Part shown: in pieces, positions 9,080 to 17,539 of the stretch
Layout: every line of letters starts with the position of its first letter
How positions within the stretch are numbered: position 1 is the first letter of the stretch
NCBI RefSeq assembly: GCF_000773975.1
Contig: NZ_JRUQ01000062.1
Span: 62,001-126,000, forward strand
Length of the DNA: 64,000 bases
Source: Erwinia typographi
GTDB lineage: Bacteria > Pseudomonadota > Gammaproteobacteria > Enterobacterales > Enterobacteriaceae
Direction of reading: 5' to 3'
Program-made: the position numbers and the translations under genes
Notes under the pieces: model-generated
What the model saw: the letters and a program-made list of their open reading frames with translations, nothing else
The model's database searches: none
What the model was told of the DNA's origin: nothing

Positions 9080-9440
9080 ACCTGCCGTGCAAAAAATTCC
9101 GGTAAGCGGCAATCACCGCCAGAAAATCCTCAACGCCGCAGAAGCACAGGCTCTCTTCATCGTAGTAATTCATTCCCTCTTCCATCTCATCGCCTTCAAG
9201 GCTGAGCAGGTTGGCGCGGATTATCACCTCTTCCTCATCCATCCACAGCGTGTATTCGTGGCCCACGCGCTGCCACTGCCGCTCGCTGCCCTTTACGTCT
9301 CCTGCCGCAGCTTCAACGTCGTCCAGCAGCGCGAGGTTGCCCTCCACCTCTTCATTAAACCAGTGGCCGACGGCTTCATGCCCCATCGACATGCGCACCT
9401 TCACCGCGCCGGTGAGGTCACGTAAAAATTCATATTCCAT
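9078..9440 (-). CDS. yacL: YacL (UPF0231) protein
   Basis: A 120-residue acidic protein nearly colinear with E. coli Yac[21 protein letters not shown] at the N-terminus, [12 protein letters not shown] in the middle and [14 protein letters not shown] near the end. Function is unknown. In E. coli it lies directly beside acnB, with speD beyond. Here it is separated from acnB by a 9-kb island, and another island replaces speD, so it marks the old core junction. Upstream, TGCACT-N5-AGTGCA (9473-9489) is an inverted repeat that could be an operator. Confidence 0.93.
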   Translation of the reverse strand: MEYEFLRDLTGAVKVRMSMGHEAVGHWFNEEVEGNLALLDDVEAAAGDVKGSERQWQRVGHEYTLWMDEEEVIIRANLLSLEGDEMEEGMNYYDEESLCFCGVEDFLAVIAAYRNFLHGR

Positions 9441-9654
9441 GCTGGCTGTCCTCTTTGCTGCCTGACCTGAAGTGCACTGATAAAGTGCATTTTCCGCGTT
9501 TTGTGCGCTTTTAATGGGGGATAGTCCGCATTATCGCAGCCTGTCGCATGAAAAACAGCGATTTCAGGGCCAAATTTCACAGTGGCGCGTTTTTTGCGTG
9601 TTTCTGACGTCAGTTGAAAACGCCTTCCCCTTTCGTCCAGAACGAGGTTTTACT

Positions 9655-10572
9655 ATGGAATTGAAATGGTTCGAAGATTTCCTGAGTGTTGCACGCTGCT
9701 GTACCTTCACCCGCGCCGCCGATGAGCGGCATATCACCCAGTCCGCGCTCAGCCGCCGCATCCGCCAGCTGGAAGAGTGGCTGGGCGTTTCGCTGTTTGA
9801 CCGCAAAACCTATCCGGTCACCCTGACGCCTGAAGGCCAGGCTTTCCTGATCGCCGCCAGCGAGACGGTTTTTTCGCTAGGACATTTGCGCAGCGATCTG
9901 CACCAGCGCTATGAGAAACGCACCTCGGTGCTGCGGTTTGCCATGCTAAATACCCTGTCGCTGACCTTCTTCCCGGACTGGATAGAACAGCTAAAGCACC
10001 AGAAGCCGCTAGGCTACATCCGCCTTTGCGATCAAAAACCGACGTTTGTTGAGCATATTGCTTTGCTACATTCTGACGAGACCGACTTTCTGCTCACCTA
10101 TGCCCATGATTCCGTGGCCTTAATCCAGCAGCTTAAGCACTATCCCATGCTGCAACTGGGCAAAGAGCGGGCCGTCGCCGTCTGCCGCCCTGACAGCGAC
10201 GGCAAGCCCCTTTACCCGATTGGCGTCAGCAGCGATCCCATTCCCTTCCTGAGCTACGGCCATCACTCGTTCTTTGCCCACGCGCTGGCAAAGTCGGAAA
10301 CCATCCAGTCGCTGCCGCTGGTCGCTATCTATGAGAACAGTATGTCGATCAACCTCAAGGCAATGGCTATGGCAGGCAGCGGCGTCGCCTGGCTGCCTGA
10401 AAGCCTGCTGAAGGCCGAGCTGGAAAGCGGTGCGCTGGTGCGGGCGGGCAGCGCCTGCTGGGATATGCCGCTGGATATTCGCCTCTATCGCCAGCCGGTG
10501 CTGCGGGCGGAATCCGCCGAGGCATTCTGGCAATGCGCCCTCGACGGTGAGAAAACCCCTTCCGCTGCCTGA
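9655..10572 (+). CDS. LysR-family transcriptional regulator (HypT-like subgroup)
   Basis: A 305-residue LysR regulator. The N-terminal winged helix-turn-helix (MELKWFEDFLSVARCCTFTR... SALSRRIRQLEEWLGVSLFDR) is followed by a substrate-binding-like effector domain. The opening ELKWFEDFL and the late GSGVAWLPESL stretch resemble E. coli HypT/YjiE rather than classic metabolic LysRs. The start at 9655 is preferred over upstream codons in the same frame because GAGG precedes it and the HTH begins there. It lies just before, and on the same strand as, the M20/ABC operon, which it probably controls. Confidence 0.85.
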   Translation: MELKWFEDFLSVARCCTFTRAADERHITQSALSRRIRQLEEWLGVSLFDRKTYPVTLTPEGQAFLIAASETVFSLGHLRSDLHQRYEKRTSVLRFAMLNTLSLTFFPDWIEQLKHQKPLGYIRLCDQKPTFVEHIALLHSDETDFLLTYAHDSVALIQQLKHYPMLQLGKERAVAVCRPDSDGKPLYPIGVSSDPIPFLSYGHHSFFAHALAKSETIQSLPLVAIYENSMSINLKAMAMAGSGVAWLPESLLKAELESGALVRAGSACWDMPLDIRLYRQPVLRAESAEAFWQCALDGEKTPSAA

Positions 10573-10709
10573 CGGGCAGAAACTATGCAATTTTGGAATG
10601 GGGCAGGCGAATTGCTCATTGGTAATCCGCCTCCCCTCTCTTGCATGCTGAAACCAGCCGGGCCACCGCGGCACCGTTTCTTACCCACTCACGCTCACTG
10701 GGGACTGTC

Positions 10710-12137
10710 ATGCAAAACAAAGAGTTAGTCTGGAAGCTGGTCGATGAACACCGTGACGAATTCTGCGATCTTAGCGATCGCGTCTGGGGAATGCCTGAGA
10801 TTTGCTATACCGAATACCGCTCGGTAGCAGAGCATACGGCAATGCTGAAGCAGCAGGGTTTCCGCGTGACGGAAAACGTGGCAGGGATCCCCACGGCGGT
10901 GATGGGCGAAGCGGGAGAAGGTGGTCCAATCATCGCTATTCTCGGAGAGTATGACGCGTTGCCAGGACTGAGCCAGGAGTCGGGCGTGGCGTATCCTTCT
11001 CCGCTCCCCGGCAATGGGCACGGTCACGGCTGCGGACATAACCTCCTCGGCTCAGCAGCGCTGCTGGCGGCGACCGCGCTGAAGGAGTGGCTGGCGGCAA
11101 CCGGCCTGCCTGGCCGCGTGCGCTATTACGGCTGCCCGGCGGAAGAAGGCGGCGCGGCGAAATCCTTTATGGCGCGGGCTGGCGCCTTTGACGGCGTGGA
11201 CGTGGCTATCACCTGGCACCCTTCCGGCCATCACGAAGTGGCTAAAGCGCTGTCGCTGGCTAACACCCGTATGGATTTCTTCTTTACCGGCCGCTCTTCC
11301 CACGCGGCGGCTTCGCCGCACCTGGGACGCAGCGCGCTCGACGGCGTTGAGCTGATGAACGTCGGCGTGCAGTTCCTGCGTGAGCACGTACCGCAGGATT
11401 CACGCATCCACTATGCCATGCTGGACTCCGGCGGCATTGCGCCAAACGTGGTGCAGGCCAAGGCAACCGTACGCTATGCCATCCGCTCTCGCGATGTGCA
11501 GGCCATGTTTGAACTGAACGAACGGGTGAAACGCGTGGCGCAGGGCGCGGCGATGATGACCGACACTCAGGTCGAGATCAGTATCATGAGCGCCGTTTCT
11601 AACCTGCTGGGCAATCGTCCGCTGGAAGAGGCCATGCAGCGTAATTTCGAGGCGTTGGGCACCGTGCCGTTTGATCAGGCCGATCTGGCCTTTGCGGCCG
11701 AAATCCAGGCAACGCTCAGCCCGGAAGAGATCGCCAGCGATTACCGCAAGGCGGGCGTAAAACCCGCCAATCCTAAACCCCTGAGTGATTTTATCATCCC
11801 GCTGGATACTCATGGCGAAACCATGATCGGCTCAACTGACGTAGGCGACGTCAGCTGGGTGCTGCCGACCGTTCAGGCGCACGTTCCGACGATGGCGCTG
11901 GGCACGCCGGGACACTCCTGGCAGCTGACAGCCCAGGGGAAAATGCCTGCCGCCCATAAGGGCCTGACCCACGTAGCGAAAATCATGGCGGCGACGGCGA
12001 TCGATGTCCTCACCGACAAGGTGCTGCTGGCGCAGGTGAAAAAGGCCCACTTCGAGCAAACCAGCGAAACGCCTTATCACTGCCCTATTCCTGCTGAGGT
12101 GAAACCGCCGGTTCAGCCGCGCCCGGAAACCCTGTAA
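10710..12137 (+). CDS. M20-family amidohydrolase, AbgB-like
   Basis: A 475-residue zinc carboxypeptidase/aminoacylase closely resembling AbgB, the p-aminobenzoyl-glutamate hydrolase subunit. Features seen include LGEYDALPGLSQE, the metal-binding GHGHGCGHNLLG segment, PAEEGGAAKSF, the dimerisation-domain HAAASPHLGRSALDGV stretch and the C-terminal GTPGHSWQL. The family cleaves amide bonds of N-acyl amino acids or aminobenzoyl-glutamate in the cytosol. No AbgA partner or AbgT transporter is present; instead an ABC importer follows 26 nt downstream, so a different imported amide is likely. The chosen ATG gives the family's usual N-terminus. Confidence 0.85.
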   Translation: MQNKELVWKLVDEHRDEFCDLSDRVWGMPEICYTEYRSVAEHTAMLKQQGFRVTENVAGIPTAVMGEAGEGGPIIAILGEYDALPGLSQESGVAYPSPLPGNGHGHGCGHNLLGSAALLAATALKEWLAATGLPGRVRYYGCPAEEGGAAKSFMARAGAFDGVDVAITWHPSGHHEVAKALSLANTRMDFFFTGRSSHAAASPHLGRSALDGVELMNVGVQFLREHVPQDSRIHYAMLDSGGIAPNVVQAKATVRYAIRSRDVQAMFELNERVKRVAQGAAMMTDTQVEISIMSAVSNLLGNRPLEEAMQRNFEALGTVPFDQADLAFAAEIQATLSPEEIASDYRKAGVKPANPKPLSDFIIPLDTHGETMIGSTDVGDVSWVLPTVQAHVPTMALGTPGHSWQLTAQGKMPAAHKGLTHVAKIMAATAIDVLTDKVLLAQVKKAHFEQTSETPYHCPIPAEVKPPVQPRPETL

Positions 12138-12163
12138 TTCATCGACTCTGGGAGTCAGACTCA

Positions 12164-13759
12164 ATGCTAAAAATAGATCGTCTTACCGCCGCCCTGCTGG
12201 CTGCGGGCTGTTTCAGCGCCGCTTCGCAGGCCGCCACGCCGCCAGACTCGCTGGTGATGGCGTGGAACATTGACGCCATCAGTACCTGGGACCCGGCGCA
12301 GATTGGTGAAGTAGTCACCAATGAAATTGTGCTCAATACCTGCGACACCCTGGTCTCATTTGATATGCAAGACGAGAAGAAAGTGGTGCCGGATCTGGCG
12401 AAAAGTTGGGAGGTGTCGGCAGACCGCAAGCAGATCACTTTCCATCTGCAGCCCAACCTGAAGTTCCCTGATGGCTCGCCAGCCAGCGCCAGCGATTACG
12501 CCTGGTCGCTTCAGCGCGTGGTCACGCTGGGCTACGGCAACGCCGCGACGCTGACGGAATACGGCTTCACCAAAGAGAACGTCGGCCAGTTAATTACCGC
12601 GCCGGATGCCACCACGCTGGTGATGAAGTTCGACAAAGCCTACCCGACCACGCTTCTGTTGCAGGCAATTGCCGCGAATAATGTCGCCACGCTGCTGGAT
12701 CGTAAGCTGCTGGAGAAGCAGGCGGCAGGCAACGATCTGGGGCATAAATATCTCTCCACGCATACCGCCTGCGTCGGCCCATATCAGCTGATGCGCTGGA
12801 ATGCGGGCGAAGGCGTCGTGCTGCAAGCCACGGCAAACTACTGGGGTCCCCAGCCCAGCATGAAGCGCATTTTGATTCGCCACGTCGCTGAAACCGGCAC
12901 CCAGCGCCTGCTGCTGACCCAGGGCGACGTGGACGTTGCCCGCGATCTCTCCGCCGACGATCTGAAGACGCTGGATGAGGGCGGCAAGGTGAAGGTAGAA
13001 AAAGTGCTGAAGCCCCAACTGTTCTTCTGGACCTTCAATAACGAGGATCCGATTTTCAAGAATGAGAAAGTGCGGCTGGCAATGCGCTATCTGATTGATT
13101 ACGACGGGCTGGCAAAAAGCGTGATGCCGTACCTTGGCGTACCGCGCGCCAGCTTTGCCCAACAGGGCGCGTTTGGCGCGCTGGATGCAAAAGAGGGCCA
13201 GCCCTTTAAGCTCGACCTGGCGGAGGCCAAACGGCTGCTGACCGAGGCGGGCTATCCCGACGGTTTTTCAGCCTCGGTGATTTTCGGCACCCTTCCTCAC
13301 TCCGCGCCGATAGCGCAAAGCATTCAGCAAAATGCGGCGAAGGTCGGGGTAAAACTGTCGCTGGAGCGCATGGCTAACGCCCAGCTGTTCAGCCGGGCTC
13401 GCGGCCGTGAATTCCAGAGCGCCATGATGGCCTGGCAGACTTCGGTGCCGGATGCTTACGGCAACGCTTCTCGCCTCGTTTATAACCCGGATAACCGTAA
13501 AGAGGCCCGCGCGACGCAGTATCCGAGCTGGCGTGCCGCCTATTACGATGAGGCCATGAACAAAGCGGTCAATGCCGCATTGCTGGAGCCCGATGATACA
13601 AAACGCATCGCTATGTATGCCGATTTGCAGCGTGAACAGATGCAAAAAGGCCCGATGGCGATCATGTTCCAGATGTACAACTCCGCAGGCATCAGCCCGG
13701 CGGTGAAAAACTGGACCTGGAACGGTTTCCGCGTCTGGTACGGCGCCGCAACGAAATAA
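12164..13759 (+). CDS. ABC importer periplasmic binding protein (peptide/nickel family 5)
   Basis: A 531-residue extracytoplasmic solute-binding protein with a Sec signal peptide (roughly residues 1-23, cleavage near SQA-ATP). Family 5 hallmarks are the N-terminal D-x-L-V-x-A-W start, VVPDLAKSWEVSADRKQITFHL and the DYAWSLQRV segment. These proteins bind di/oligopeptides, nickel chelates or glutathione. It delivers substrate to the two permeases encoded directly downstream (12 nt gap). The neighbouring hydrolase suggests a peptide-like or N-acylated ligand, but the ligand is not readable from sequence. Confidence 0.87.
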   Translation: MLKIDRLTAALLAAGCFSAASQAATPPDSLVMAWNIDAISTWDPAQIGEVVTNEIVLNTCDTLVSFDMQDEKKVVPDLAKSWEVSADRKQITFHLQPNLKFPDGSPASASDYAWSLQRVVTLGYGNAATLTEYGFTKENVGQLITAPDATTLVMKFDKAYPTTLLLQAIAANNVATLLDRKLLEKQAAGNDLGHKYLSTHTACVGPYQLMRWNAGEGVVLQATANYWGPQPSMKRILIRHVAETGTQRLLLTQGDVDVARDLSADDLKTLDEGGKVKVEKVLKPQLFFWTFNNEDPIFKNEKVRLAMRYLIDYDGLAKSVMPYLGVPRASFAQQGAFGALDAKEGQPFKLDLAEAKRLLTEAGYPDGFSASVIFGTLPHSAPIAQSIQQNAAKVGVKLSLERMANAQLFSRARGREFQSAMMAWQTSVPDAYGNASRLVYNPDNRKEARATQYPSWRAAYYDEAMNKAVNAALLEPDDTKRIAMYADLQREQMQKGPMAIMFQMYNSAGISPAVKNWTWNGFRVWYGAATK

Positions 13760-13771
13760 CGGGAGGCGGTC

Positions 13772-14836
13772 ATGTCGCAAGTCATACCGGAAGTCGCTGG
13801 CTCTTCGCCTGGCTGGATGAGCGTTAAACGGGGGCTGAAAGGCGCATTCTCCATCTTCTGTACGCTGCTGGGACTGGCGGCGCTGACCTTTTTTATTGGC
13901 CGTCTGCTACCGATTGACCCGGTAGTGGCGGTCATCGGCGATAACGCCAGTCAGGAAGCCTATAACCAGATGTTTCACCAGCTCGGCCTGGACCAGCCGC
14001 TGTGGCGACAGTTTATTGACTACCTCTGGCAGCTGGCGCATCTGGATTTCGGCACCGCGCTGACCACCAGCCAGCCGGTGGCGCAGGATATTGCCCGCGT
14101 TTTTCCGGCGACGCTGGAGCTGGCAACGGTAGCGGCCATCATTGGCGTCGGCCTGGGTATCCCGGCTGGCGTGCTGTCGGCAATGTACCGCAACTCGTGG
14201 TTTGATCATCTGATCCGCTTTATTGGCCTGCTCAGCTACTCCACTCCGCATTTCTGGCTGGGATTGATGGGGCTGCTGCTGTTCTATGCCTCTCTTGGCT
14301 GGATTGGCGGACCGGGCCGCATTGATTTTATGTACGAGTTCGATCTGCAACCGCTGACCGGCTTCTGGCTGATCGACAGCGCGCTGAGCGGCAACTGGGC
14401 GGTGTTCAAAAACGTTTTCGGCCATATCATCCTGCCCGCCTCCATTCTCGGCCTCAGCTCGCTGGCCTATATCAGCCGGATGGTGCGCAGCTTTATGATT
14501 GAACAGCTTTCGCAGGAGTACATCATCACCGCCCGCGTCAAGGGACTGTCCTGGGCGCGCTGCGTCTGGAGCCATGCCCTGCGCAATATTGCCGTGCCGA
14601 CGCTGACCGTGGTCGCGCTCTCCTGGGCCTGGCTGCTGGAGGGCGCGGTCCTGACCGAAACCGTGTTTGCCTGGCCGGGTTTTGGCCGCTATCTGACCAA
14701 CGCCCTGCTTGCCGGAGATATGAACGCCGTCGTCGGCTGCACGCTGCTGACCGGCGCGATCTTCGTGGCTATTAATCTGATCTGCGATTTGCTCTATCGC
14801 CTTTTCGATCCACGCACGCGTCAGGAGGATCAATGA
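13772..14836 (+). CDS. ABC importer permease (DppB-like)
   Basis: A 354-residue inner-membrane permease with an N-terminal TM helix, then the binding-protein-dependent transport domain. The coupling EAA-type loop is visible as EYIITARVKGLSWARCVWSHALRN. PGFGRYLTNALLAGD is typical of DppB/NikB/OppB. A GGGAGG-like ribosome-binding site precedes the ATG. Its stop overlaps the start of the second permease, so the two are co-translated and form the heterodimeric channel. Confidence 0.88.
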   Translation: MSQVIPEVAGSSPGWMSVKRGLKGAFSIFCTLLGLAALTFFIGRLLPIDPVVAVIGDNASQEAYNQMFHQLGLDQPLWRQFIDYLWQLAHLDFGTALTTSQPVAQDIARVFPATLELATVAAIIGVGLGIPAGVLSAMYRNSWFDHLIRFIGLLSYSTPHFWLGLMGLLLFYASLGWIGGPGRIDFMYEFDLQPLTGFWLIDSALSGNWAVFKNVFGHIILPASILGLSSLAYISRMVRSFMIEQLSQEYIITARVKGLSWARCVWSHALRNIAVPTLTVVALSWAWLLEGAVLTETVFAWPGFGRYLTNALLAGDMNAVVGCTLLTGAIFVAINLICDLLYRLFDPRTRQEDQ

Positions 14837-15768
14837 CCGATTCCCTCAACAAACCCCTGCCAGTCCCGGCTCGTTCGGCGCTGCGCGGCTGGCTAAGCGC
14901 GCCCGCGCCCGCCTCGCCGTTTCAGGCCAGAATGCAGCAGATGTGGCTACAGTGGCATCGCTTCTGCGCCAACCACTCCGCCCTGTTCGGCCTGCTGGTC
15001 CTGCTGGTGATTGTCTTCGCTGCGCTGTTTGCCCCGCTGTTGAGCCATCACGATATCTTTGCGCAAAACCTGACGCACCGCCTGCAACCGCCCAGCGCCA
15101 GCTTCTGGCTGGGGACCGATGAGCTGGGCCGCGATATCTACAGTCGCCTGCTTTACGGCGCGCGGATCACGCTGTATATCGCCTGCCTGACCGCAGTGAT
15201 TATCACGCCGCTGGGCCTTTTGGTCGGCACCAGCGCGGGCTACCTCGGCGGCTGGGTGGATACGGTGCTGATGCGGCTGGTGGATATTTTCCTCGCCTTT
15301 CCCAGCCTGATCCTGGCGCTGGCGTTTGTTGCCGCCTTAGGTCCGGGCATCGAGAACGCCATTATTGCCATCTCGCTCTCTTCCTGGCCGCCGATTGCCC
15401 GCCTGGCGCGGGCGGAAACGCTGTCGATTCGCAAGATGGACTATATCGCCGCCGTGCGCTTACAGGGAGCCAGTTCGCTGCACATCATCCTGCGCCACAT
15501 TATCCCGATGTGCCTGCCGTCGGTGGTCGTCCGCGTCACGCTGAATATGGCCGCGATTATCCTCACCGCTGCCGGGCTGGGCTTCCTTGGCCTTGGCGCA
15601 CAGGCGCCCAGCCCGGAATGGGGCGCGATGCTGGCCTCCGGGCGGGAATTTATGCTGAACAACGGCTGGATTGCCGCCATCCCCGGTTTAGCGATCCTTT
15701 TCACCAGTCTGGCCTTCAACCTGCTTGGCGATGGCCTGCGTGACGTAATGGATCTTCGCCATGACTGA
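14833..15768 (+). CDS. ABC importer permease (DppC-like)
   Basis: A 311-residue DppC/NikC-type permease. The cytoplasmic N-terminus is followed by a TM helix, the LGTDELGRDIYSRLLYGARITL motif characteristic of this subunit, and an EAA loop (DYIAAVRLQGASSLHIILRHIIP). It overlaps both neighbours (ATGA with the upstream permease, 8 nt with the ATPase). It pairs with the upstream permease to form the translocation pore. Confidence 0.88.
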   Translation: MTDSLNKPLPVPARSALRGWLSAPAPASPFQARMQQMWLQWHRFCANHSALFGLLVLLVIVFAALFAPLLSHHDIFAQNLTHRLQPPSASFWLGTDELGRDIYSRLLYGARITLYIACLTAVIITPLGLLVGTSAGYLGGWVDTVLMRLVDIFLAFPSLILALAFVAALGPGIENAIIAISLSSWPPIARLARAETLSIRKMDYIAAVRLQGASSLHIILRHIIPMCLPSVVVRVTLNMAAIILTAAGLGFLGLGAQAPSPEWGAMLASGREFMLNNGWIAAIPGLAILFTSLAFNLLGDGLRDVMDLRHD

Positions 15769-16627
15769 GAGACTGCTACAGGTTGAAAACCTGAATATTA
15801 TTTTCAAAGGTGCGCATGAGGATCATCATGCCGTGCGCAATGTCTCTTTCAGCGTGGGCCGCGAGAAACTGGCGATCGTCGGCGAATCCGGTTCGGGCAA
15901 ATCGCAAACCTGCCGGGCGCTGCTGAAGCTGACGCCAAAGTCTGGCCGGATCGACGCGGATGTGATGCGCTTTGGCGAGCTGGATCTGCTGCGCGCCAGC
16001 GAGCGGCAGATGCGAACCATCCGCGGGAACCATATTTCAATGATCCTTCAGGACCCCAAATTCTCCCTGAATCCGCTGATGCGCATTGGCGATCAGATCG
16101 CTGAAGCCTATCGCCTGCACAGCAAAGCGCCGAAAAGCGTGGCAAAAGCGCGGGCGCTGGCGATGCTTGAATCGGTGCATATCCGTGAGGTGGAAAAGGT
16201 CTATCGTCTCTATCCTCACGAGATCTCCGGCGGCATGGGGCAGCGAGTGATGATTGCGATGATGTTGATCCCCGAGCCGGACCTGATCATTGCCGATGAA
16301 CCGACGTCTGCGCTGGATGTAACCGTCCGCCAGCAGGTGCTCGGCATTCTGGATGAGCTGCTGGCAAGGCGAAACACCGGGCTGCTGTTTATTACTCACG
16401 ATCTCAACCTTGTTTCGCGCTTTTGCGATCGGGTACTGGTGATGTATGCCGGACGGATCGTCGAGGAGATAGCCGCCAGCCGCCTGCATGAAGCACAGCA
16501 TCCCTACACGCAGGCGCTGCTCGCCAGCCAGCCGCGCCTGCATCAGCCAACCGACACGCTTAGCGTGCCAACGCGCGATCCCGCCTGGCTTAACGGCCCA
16601 GTCTGGCGCAATGGAGTCGCCTTATGA
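15761..16627 (+). CDS. ABC importer ATPase (DppD/NikD-like)
   Basis: A 288-residue cytoplasmic ATPase. Walker A is GESGSGKS, the signature is ISGGMGQ (a variant of LSGGQ), Walker B is LIIADEP, and the switch histidine is in FITHDL. It is shorter than DppD and lacks most of the C-terminal oligopeptide/Fe-S extension, closer in size to NikD. ATGA overlap with the second ATPase gene indicates coupling; the two ATPases work as a heterodimer. Confidence 0.88.
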   Translation: MTERLLQVENLNIIFKGAHEDHHAVRNVSFSVGREKLAIVGESGSGKSQTCRALLKLTPKSGRIDADVMRFGELDLLRASERQMRTIRGNHISMILQDPKFSLNPLMRIGDQIAEAYRLHSKAPKSVAKARALAMLESVHIREVEKVYRLYPHEISGGMGQRVMIAMMLIPEPDLIIADEPTSALDVTVRQQVLGILDELLARRNTGLLFITHDLNLVSRFCDRVLVMYAGRIVEEIAASRLHEAQHPYTQALLASQPRLHQPTDTLSVPTRDPAWLNGPVWRNGVAL

Positions 16628-17382
16628 TCCCAACCCAGCAGCGCAGTATTGAAACCGTCGATCTGACCATCGCCTTCGGCCACGGCAGCCAGCGCCGTCA
16701 GGTGGTGGACCGCGTCAGCTTTACCCTGGCAGCCGGTGAGTCCTATGGGCTGATTGGGGAGTCAGGCTGCGGCAAGTCCACCATCCTGCGGGCGCTGGCC
16801 GGGCTGAACAGCGACTACCAGGGCGCGATCCTGTTTGATAATAAAGAGCAGCGCCCGGTTCGCGACCGCTCTTTCTATCGCCAGGTGCAAATGGTTTTTC
16901 AGGATCCCTACGCCTCGCTACATCCGCGAAAAATGGTCTACAACGCGCTGCTGGAGCCGCTAACGCTGCACGGTCTGGATCGGCATGAAGCGCGCATTAG
17001 CGAGGTGCTTCAGGCGGTAGGCCTCAGCGATGCTTTCCGCTATCGCTATCCACATCAGCTCTCCGGCGGCCAGCGCCAGCGAGTAGCCATCGCGCGGGCG
17101 CTGATTATCGAACCTTCAGTGCTGCTGCTGGATGAGCCCACCTCAGCACTGGACGTTTCCGTGCAGGCTGAGATCCTTAATCTGCTCACCAGCATGCGTC
17201 AACAGCGGCAGCTGACTTATCTGATGGTCACTCACGATCTGGCGGTGGTTACGCACCTCTGCCAGCGCGTGGCGATCATGCACCAGGGAAAACTGCTGGA
17301 AGAGCTGACCGCCGATGCCGTTCGCAGCGGCGACGCACGGGAAACCTATACCCAGCGATTTCTCGCCGCCAGCGAAGCCTGA
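16624..17382 (+). CDS. ABC importer ATPase (DppF/NikE-like)
   Basis: A 252-residue ATPase with Walker A GESGCGKS, canonical signature LSGGQRQRVAIARAL, Walker B LLLDEPTSALD and MVTHDL. It is NikE-like in length, missing the C-terminal extension of DppF. As the fifth gene of the transporter it completes the set (binding protein, two permeases, two ATPases), so the importer should be functional. An unusual 157-nt spacer separates it from the PrpD-family gene. Confidence 0.88.
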   Translation: MIPTQQRSIETVDLTIAFGHGSQRRQVVDRVSFTLAAGESYGLIGESGCGKSTILRALAGLNSDYQGAILFDNKEQRPVRDRSFYRQVQMVFQDPYASLHPRKMVYNALLEPLTLHGLDRHEARISEVLQAVGLSDAFRYRYPHQLSGGQRQRVAIARALIIEPSVLLLDEPTSALDVSVQAEILNLLTSMRQQRQLTYLMVTHDLAVVTHLCQRVAIMHQGKLLEELTADAVRSGDARETYTQRFLAASEA

Positions 17383-17539
17383 GCGGCAAGCGTGTTCAGC
17401 CTGTCAGAGCGCTGCATCGGCCCGGACACGAGGCTGGTAACTCACCGGCGCAGTACCGCTACCCCGTAAGAGAAGTAAAGCGCTTCGGGAGGGGTAAATA
17501 ACCGCAACGGCTGTTGGACAAACTTAAGGAACTTCAGTG

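Noticed and set aside
13907-14833. A 308-codon antisense frame opposite the DppB-like permease
   Set aside because: Low-complexity Gln/Arg/His-rich translation, no family features, entirely inside a convincing permease gene.
17383-17539. Cobalamin-type riboswitch
   Set aside because: Some GGTAACTCACCGG-like patches looked suggestive, but the B12-box and the conserved core order are absent on both strands.
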